The notes under the pieces were generated by a model. The model was not told the origin of the DNA. It made no database searches and worked only from the letters and a program-made list of their open reading frames with translations. 64,000 bases of DNA from an uncultured Clostridia bacterium (GTDB lineage: Bacteria > Bacillota > Clostridia > Christensenellales > CAG-917): contig CAKQMI010000003.1 of assembly GCA_934254835.1 (NCBI GenBank), forward strand, positions 1-64,000, written 5' to 3'. Of this stretch, positions 59,621-64,000 are shown one piece after another. The position numbers were made by a program, and so were the translations under genes. Position 1 is the stretch's first letter. Every line of letters begins with the position of its first letter.

Positions 59621-61258
59621 TCAGGCGTAGATGACAAACTGCGCCAGCATCAGTATGCCGACCGTCATGCCGAATTCCATTAAAAGTATCGGTCCCGCCC
59701 ATCTGAACCACTTGGGATAAGTCACCGTCGTAAGTCCCAATATCAGTAAAAGCGCAGCGTTCGTGGGCATAAATACGTTGACCAATCCGTCGCCGAAAGC
59801 AAACGCCAAAACCGCCACTTGCGGGTGAATTCCCAGTTGCGAACATATCGCTCCGATCATCGGCATAAGAAGGAACGCTTTTGCACTTCCTGACGTAATA
59901 AACAGTTCAAACAACAAAACGACAAGATAAATTATCATTATCAGCGAAGCGGGGCTTTGTCCCTTTGCCACGTTGATGGTATGAAACAGTATCGTGTCCA
60001 TTACGTTTCCTTCTTCGATTATATAGCGCACACTGCTGGCGATAAGCACCATTCCGGTGGCGGGAAGAAGCGTGAGCGCGCCCTTGCCCATGACCTTTGC
60101 CAACTCTTTTCCTTTGAGTCCGCAATAAATGCACGCCACCACTCCGCCGATTATGTAAATGGCGATTGTGATGTACAAAATGTAGTCGGCAAGTTTGAAG
60201 TCGCCGAGCGCAGGAATGTACGCGCCCTGTATGAATATCGAAAGCACCGCGAAAACCACGATTGCAATCATACAACCCGCAAAGAATTTCAACGCTTTTG
60301 CCTTGCCCGCGTCGTAAACGAACGGACGGTGCTCGAAGTCGAAATTCGCCTTGCGTTTCAAGTCATCTTTATAAACGGGCGAGCGTTCGGGGTGTCTGTC
60401 CAGCATTTTTGCGTACGGGAACAGGAACGCCATCAATATAAGATAGGCAAGCACGAACGTCAAAATCCTGACGCCGATTCCGCTGAACATAGGCAAGCCG
60501 ACAATCGACTGCGCTATGCCCACGTTGAAGGGGTTCACGACGCCAGTCATAAAGCCGAGCCCCGCCGACAGCACCGAAAAACCAAGCCCTATCAATGCGT
60601 CCCAGCCCAAGCCGTAACTCAAAATAACCGCGATGGGAACGATGGGAATTACCTCCTCCATCATGCCCGACGTCGTGCCCAAAAACATAAACGTGAACGG
60701 CAATAAAAACAGCAAAAGATACCGCTTATTGCCGAAGTTGTGGCGTATGGATTCCACAAGATATACCAAGACGTCGGTTTTGTCCAGCGCACTGAACACC
60801 GCGCCGATGACGATGAGCATCAAAAGTATCGCGACAAGCGTCACCGTGCCGTCTCCGCCAAGTACCAAAAACGGCGAAAGCAGTGCCTTCCACCAAGGGA
60901 GCCGTCCGAGCGTCGGATCTTCGTGATAATCACCGCTGATATATACGTTGCCGTCGGCGTCGGTGCTTCTTTCGTAGCGTCCGAGTGGCAGAGTGTATGC
61001 CATAACTATCGACGCGATAATCAGTAACAGTACAACGACAACCGAGATTATCACCGACGCCTTGCTTATCGCAAGAATTTTCGGCTTGTTTTGCTGAATA
61101 GCCATTGCGTCCTTGCCGTTTGTCACGGCGAAATCATCGCAGTTTTCGACGTTTTCTTGGATATCGTCCACCGCGTTTTCTACGACTTCTTCAACGAGAT
61201 TTTCCTTTGTCGAAAACTCCGTTTGAGACGCCTTTTCATTCCTAATTTTTCTTTTCAT
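59621..61258 (-). CDS. YfcC family carrier (C4-dicarboxylate/amino-acid type)
   Basis: A 545-residue membrane carrier with a 75-residue cytoplasmic N terminus rich in Glu/Asn and about 12 membrane helices. Family features are the first helix leading to YTLPLGRYER, GTTSGMMEEVIPIVPI near residue 190 and GFMTGVVNPFNVGIAQ near 235. YfcC proteins belong to the DcuC/arginine-ornithine carrier superfamily, and substrates are rarely known. Here it lies next to a cysteine-catabolism operon, which makes an amino acid or its breakdown product a reasonable guess. A TTGCTC-17-TATAGT promoter is upstream; a terminator separates it from the ATC hydrolase gene. Confidence 0.85.
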   Translation of the reverse strand: MKRKIRNEKASQTEFSTKENLVEEVVENAVDDIQENVENCDDFAVTNGKDAMAIQQNKPKILAISKASVIISVVVVLLLIIASIVMAYTLPLGRYERSTDADGNVYISGDYHEDPTLGRLPWWKALLSPFLVLGGDGTVTLVAILLMLIVIGAVFSALDKTDVLVYLVESIRHNFGNKRYLLLFLLPFTFMFLGTTSGMMEEVIPIVPIAVILSYGLGWDALIGLGFSVLSAGLGFMTGVVNPFNVGIAQSIVGLPMFSGIGVRILTFVLAYLILMAFLFPYAKMLDRHPERSPVYKDDLKRKANFDFEHRPFVYDAGKAKALKFFAGCMIAIVVFAVLSIFIQGAYIPALGDFKLADYILYITIAIYIIGGVVACIYCGLKGKELAKVMGKGALTLLPATGMVLIASSVRYIIEEGNVMDTILFHTINVAKGQSPASLIMIIYLVVLLFELFITSGSAKAFLLMPMIGAICSQLGIHPQVAVLAFAFGDGLVNVFMPTNAALLLILGLTTVTYPKWFRWAGPILLMEFGMTVGILMLAQFVIYA

Positions 61259-61286
61259 AATTTCATCCGAAAATGTAATGACACAA

Positions 61287-61315
61287 CTATACCACTTAAT
61301 TGATAAAAGAGCAAC
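61287..61315 (-). promoter_or_regulatory. Promoter of the YfcC-type gene
   Basis: TTGCTC (61310-61315), 17 bases, TATAGT (61287-61292) on the minus strand. Confidence 0.55.
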
Positions 61316-61444
61316 AAATATCGCATAGTATTATAATTTATTCACAAAATTGCAACATTTTTGCATAAAACTCTCCGCTTCTCCTGCCATTGTCACTGTT
61401 TTTTGTATTTTTATTCAATTATTTTTACAAAATTATGCGCATCT

Positions 61445-61476
61445 AAAAATCCGACGCGGGATGACGTCGGATTTTT
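61445..61476 (-). terminator. Terminator of the TetR operon
   Basis: An AAAAATCCGACG/CGTCGGATTTTT stem on the minus strand, directly after the ATC hydrolase gene. Confidence 0.85.
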
Positions 61477-61497
61477 GAAACGCTGTGGTTTATGTAA

Positions 61498-62019
61498 TTA
61501 CTTATTGTCTTTGGCGTTCTCGTCTCTTACGAAGCGGATTTTACAATAATCGGAGCCGTCGGCGATGGTTTGTTCGAGGTTCAGCTTGCCACCAAACTGC
61601 GAAATAATGCCTCTGTCCCCGCACATAGCGGCGTCGCAAAGTTTCTTGATTCTTTCGTCGTCATAGCCCATTTTCTGCCATGCTTTTACGAGGGGGCAAT
61701 AGTGGAAGTTGATGGACAGTTTGTCCTCGGTGGACTCGACGATATCCATTTCAAACACTTTTCTTGCGAACGAATCAAACAAGTTTTTCTTCAGCGTTCT
61801 GAAGTCTTTTGAACCGCCCGAAAGTTTTGCGCCTTGGATAACGCCACATCTTCTGATTGCGTCGCCCGCATACTCTTCAAGCGTAAGACCGTGTTTTTCG
61901 GCTTCGTCGGTAAGGACGGCGAGCCACATAGCCCTGTGTTCAAGTTGTTCTCTGATTCTAGTTACTACGTATTTGACACCCGGGGTTTTGATACCATTTT
62001 CGTTTTTGATGTTTGACAT
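61498..62019 (-). CDS. ATC hydrolase family protein (L-2-amino-thiazoline-4-carboxylate hydrolase type)
   Basis: A 173-residue protein of the ATC hydrolase family. The prototype opens the thiazoline ring on the route from ATC to L-cysteine via S-carbamoyl cysteine. Family hallmarks seen are YCPLVKAWQKMG near residue 106 and the C-terminal CGDRGII region near 133, with a helical N terminus. Many clostridial relatives have not been tested, so the reaction is assigned by family only. It follows the cysteine desulfidase gene by four bases in a TetR-led operon, a context that fits sulfur amino-acid breakdown. Confidence 0.8.
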   Translation of the reverse strand: MSNIKNENGIKTPGVKYVVTRIREQLEHRAMWLAVLTDEAEKHGLTLEEYAGDAIRRCGVIQGAKLSGGSKDFRTLKKNLFDSFARKVFEMDIVESTEDKLSINFHYCPLVKAWQKMGYDDERIKKLCDAAMCGDRGIISQFGGKLNLEQTIADGSDYCKIRFVRDENAKDNK

Positions 62020-62023
62020 TTGT

Positions 62024-63289
62024 TCACCTCTTATTATTAAGCATAATGCTAATTATTTCATCGTCAGTTTCTTTCATACCATCCTTGCCAAGGCGCGACA
62101 CGTTTTCGATTGTGCCCTCGATATCGTTATCGATTATGCCGTCTCCGCCGTTGAACGCGTTGTCGCTCATCGCCATGTAGTACGCCATGATACCCGCGTC
62201 GATGCTTGACGATATTTTAGCGGCGCACGAGGACTTCGCTCCGTCGCAGACAATACCCGACACGTTGGCTACGGTATTGGTTATGGCTTTCTCCACTTGG
62301 GCAAAAGTTCCGCCCATAAGGTAAGTAAGTCCTGCCGCCACGCCTGTGCTTGCGCTGACCGCTCCGCAAAAAGCCGATAACTTTCCAATGCCTTTTTTGA
62401 TATAAATGCTGATAAGGTTGCTGAGAAGTAACGCCCTCAACGTGCTTTCCTTATCCTTGTTGTATTCCTTGCTGAATACGCAAATGGGGACGCAAAGCGT
62501 GATGCCTTGGTTGCCACTGCCGGAGTTGATTACAACGGGCATCGCGCAACCGTTCATTCTCGCGTCGCTACCCGCCGCCGCCATCGCCCTCGCTTTGAGG
62601 TTGACGTCGTTGGGGTAATGCGCCAGCAACGTTTTGCCGATCATCTGACCGTAGTCGTGCCTCATACCCTCTTCGGCAATCGCCATGTTGTAAGTCATTT
62701 GTTTGACAAGCAAACTTTCCACTTTCGACAGTTCAACGTCCGTTACGAACTCATAAACGTCTTCTAATGAAAAATCAAAGCAATCTTCTTCCGACTCCTC
62801 GCTGTTCGTTGCCAGCAAGATTTCGCCGTTTTTGACGATTTTCACGATGTTGTCGTGCTTGTCTTTAAGTTCGACCTCGGCGCTGTCGTCGCCCGCAAAC
62901 ACTTTTACGATGATATGCAAATTCGCCTTGCCTTTCAGCGGATAAATTTTGCAAAAATCGTTTTTGATCAACTCTTTGGTTTTTGCGACGTCGTCGTCGG
63001 TGACTTTCGTCAACACTTCCAGCGACAAATCGGCGTTTCCTCCGACAATCCCCAGCACGCAAGCAACGTCGATGCCCTTCATACCGTTGGTGCACGGCAC
63101 GGTGACGCTTTTTACGTTCTTGACAATGTTGTTGCTGACGTAGATTTCGACTCTGTCGGGGAACGCCCCCAACACCTCTCTCGCCTTCGCCGACGCAAAC
63201 GCTATCGCGATAGGCTCGGTACAGCCCAACGCCGTGACTAATTCGTGATTAAGCAAATCCAAAAAACTTTGTTCTTTATTTGTTTGCAT
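62024..63289 (-). CDS. L-cysteine desulfidase / UPF0597 (YhaM) family protein
   Basis: A 421-residue protein of the UPF0597/CdsB family, some of which are 4Fe-4S enzymes splitting cysteine to pyruvate, ammonia and sulfide. Conserved elements are the N-terminal ALGCTEPIAIAFA with its cysteine near residue 20, IYVSNNIVKNVKSVTVPCTNGMKG, GSGNQGITLCVPI near 255, and a cysteine-containing VCDGAKSSCAAK near 358. These cysteines fit cluster ligands. The start at 63289 has a GGAGG site inside the end of the TetR gene (14-base overlap). The downstream ATC hydrolase could feed it with cysteine. Confidence 0.87.
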   Translation of the reverse strand: MQTNKEQSFLDLLNHELVTALGCTEPIAIAFASAKAREVLGAFPDRVEIYVSNNIVKNVKSVTVPCTNGMKGIDVACVLGIVGGNADLSLEVLTKVTDDDVAKTKELIKNDFCKIYPLKGKANLHIIVKVFAGDDSAEVELKDKHDNIVKIVKNGEILLATNSEESEEDCFDFSLEDVYEFVTDVELSKVESLLVKQMTYNMAIAEEGMRHDYGQMIGKTLLAHYPNDVNLKARAMAAAGSDARMNGCAMPVVINSGSGNQGITLCVPICVFSKEYNKDKESTLRALLLSNLISIYIKKGIGKLSAFCGAVSASTGVAAGLTYLMGGTFAQVEKAITNTVANVSGIVCDGAKSSCAAKISSSIDAGIMAYYMAMSDNAFNGGDGIIDNDIEGTIENVSRLGKDGMKETDDEIISIMLNNKR

Positions 63290-63899
63290 TGAAAAAAACC
63301 TCCACAACCATCAAAAAACATTTGTCCATAGTGTTTTTATATTCTTCCAAACTCTTGAAATTCGACTTGTCAAACTTGAACGAGGTGATAAGCCCTATCA
63401 CGCAACTCCAAATGTAGGCGTAACTGAACGCGATGTCGGTGTCCTTTGGAATCAAGCCTTCTTTTGTCGCCTTGTCGAATACCTTGCATACCTTGCTGTT
63501 GATCGTGTTGCTGAGCTCGCCGATTGCGAACGCGCTGTCCGCGCCCAACTGCTTGTTTTTGTAGTCAACGTTGCCGATGATACCCATGAAATACACCATG
63601 TGGTTTTCTTTGAAATTTAAAACCTCATGACAACATTTCAGATAAATCTCCTTCGCGGGCAGGTCAAGACTGAGTATTTCCTCAAAATTGTCCTTGAACT
63701 TGAGCATGTGTCGGTACAAATTGCTCGCGTAAATCTCCTCTTTCGACTCGAAATAAGCATAAATCGTGGGCTTTGTGTACTGTGAATTTTTGGCGATCAT
63801 TTCTATGGTTGTCTTCTCAAAGCCGTATTTGGAAAACAACTTGTCCGCCTCATCCAGTATATTGTCGCTGTGGAAACGTGCCATTTTTTCTTTGTTCAT
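63276..63899 (-). CDS. TetR family transcriptional regulator
   Basis: A 207-residue TetR-type repressor. The N-terminal DNA-binding domain (ILDEADKLFSKYGFEKTTIEMIAKNSQYTKPTIYAYFESKEEIY) is complete; the ligand domain has no recognisable specificity. The start at 63899 has a GAGGG site; an ATG at 63914 has none. It leads the operon with cysteine desulfidase and ATC hydrolase and is likely autoregulated through the dyad just below its promoter. Confidence 0.92.
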   Translation of the reverse strand: MNKEKMARFHSDNILDEADKLFSKYGFEKTTIEMIAKNSQYTKPTIYAYFESKEEIYASNLYRHMLKFKDNFEEILSLDLPAKEIYLKCCHEVLNFKENHMVYFMGIIGNVDYKNKQLGADSAFAIGELSNTINSKVCKVFDKATKEGLIPKDTDIAFSYAYIWSCVIGLITSFKFDKSNFKSLEEYKNTMDKCFLMVVEVFFNANK

Positions 63900-63919
63900 T
63901 TTACCCTCGTACAAGATAT

Positions 63920-63967
63920 TTTACCGTGAGTTAAATTTATTATATCCCTTTTCCGACAATATAGCAA
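63920..63967 (-). promoter_or_regulatory. Promoter and candidate operator of the TetR operon
   Basis: TTGCTA (63962-63967), 17 bases, TATAAT (63939-63944) on the minus strand. Just downstream, TTTAAC-TCAC-GGTAAA (63920-63935) is a near-perfect dyad and a plausible TetR site. Confidence 0.65.
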
Positions 63968-64000
63968 TAAGAAACGCACCGATTTTGTTAAAATTTTAAT

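Overview
The window looks like a chromosomal segment of an uncultured anaerobic member of the Bacillota, probably class Clostridia (this is inference). The signs are strong GGAGG ribosome sites, textbook TTGACA-17-TATAAT promoters, tRNA genes that encode CCA, a dnaG-rpoD-trmK-nif3 order, a DUF896 protein, PadR, Lrp and XRE regulators, and iron-sulfur or flavin enzymes of anaerobes. Base composition is moderate, with AT-richer patches at about 0.3-0.6 kb and 52.8-55.7 kb. All but four of the protein genes lie on the minus strand. No ribosomal RNA, CRISPR array, prophage or complete insertion sequence is visible.

Layout. 0-1.2 kb: the edge of a methyltransferase gene, a 33-residue membrane peptide and tRNA-Leu(CAG), whose 3' end and terminator are duplicated around a structured repeat. 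1.2-10.1 kb: alkaline phosphatase, M3 oligopeptidase, mutarotase, GDPD, coaE, polA and a patatin. 10.2-15.8 kb: an ABC-2 transporter followed by an Ig-like surface protein. 15.8-29.7 kb: a tightly packed run that could be one long transcript: OYE-type reductase, P1 peptidase, MscS, small membrane protein, DUF896, dgt, dnaG, rpoD, trmK, nif3, zinc-ribbon protein and beta-galactosidase. 29.8-31.6 kb: a C_GCAxxG protein, tRNA-Val(GAC) and about 1 kb of repeats. 32-37.4 kb: an Lrp regulator and a proton-translocating transhydrogenase whose membrane subunit carries three tandem NADP-binding domains. 37.6-43.2 kb: PI-PLC-like phospholipase, a PadR/membrane protein/acyltransferase operon on the plus strand, an Mrp/NBP35 ATPase, and a tyrosine phosphatase gene split by a 274-bp inverted-repeat element. 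43.2-52.6 kb: P-type ATPase, membrane M28 peptidase, AraC regulator, a PII/DUF1538 pair and an LCAT-like lipase. 52.8-64 kb: a membrane-bound XRE regulator with a lipoprotein, a heterodimeric ABC exporter, a YfcC carrier, and a TetR/cysteine desulfidase/ATC hydrolase operon.

The most unusual signals are three. First is the triplicated domain III of the transhydrogenase. Second is a family of repeats next to tRNA genes; two copies about 30 kb apart fold into the same multi-branched structure with compensatory base changes and lie beside echoes of the neighbouring tRNA 3' end. Third is the small inverted-repeat element that has broken the phosphatase gene. Two genes (DUF1538 and one ABC exporter half) appear to be transcribed as leaderless mRNAs. 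Start codons were chosen from ribosome sites, overlaps and promoter positions, so several differ from the longest possible reading frame.
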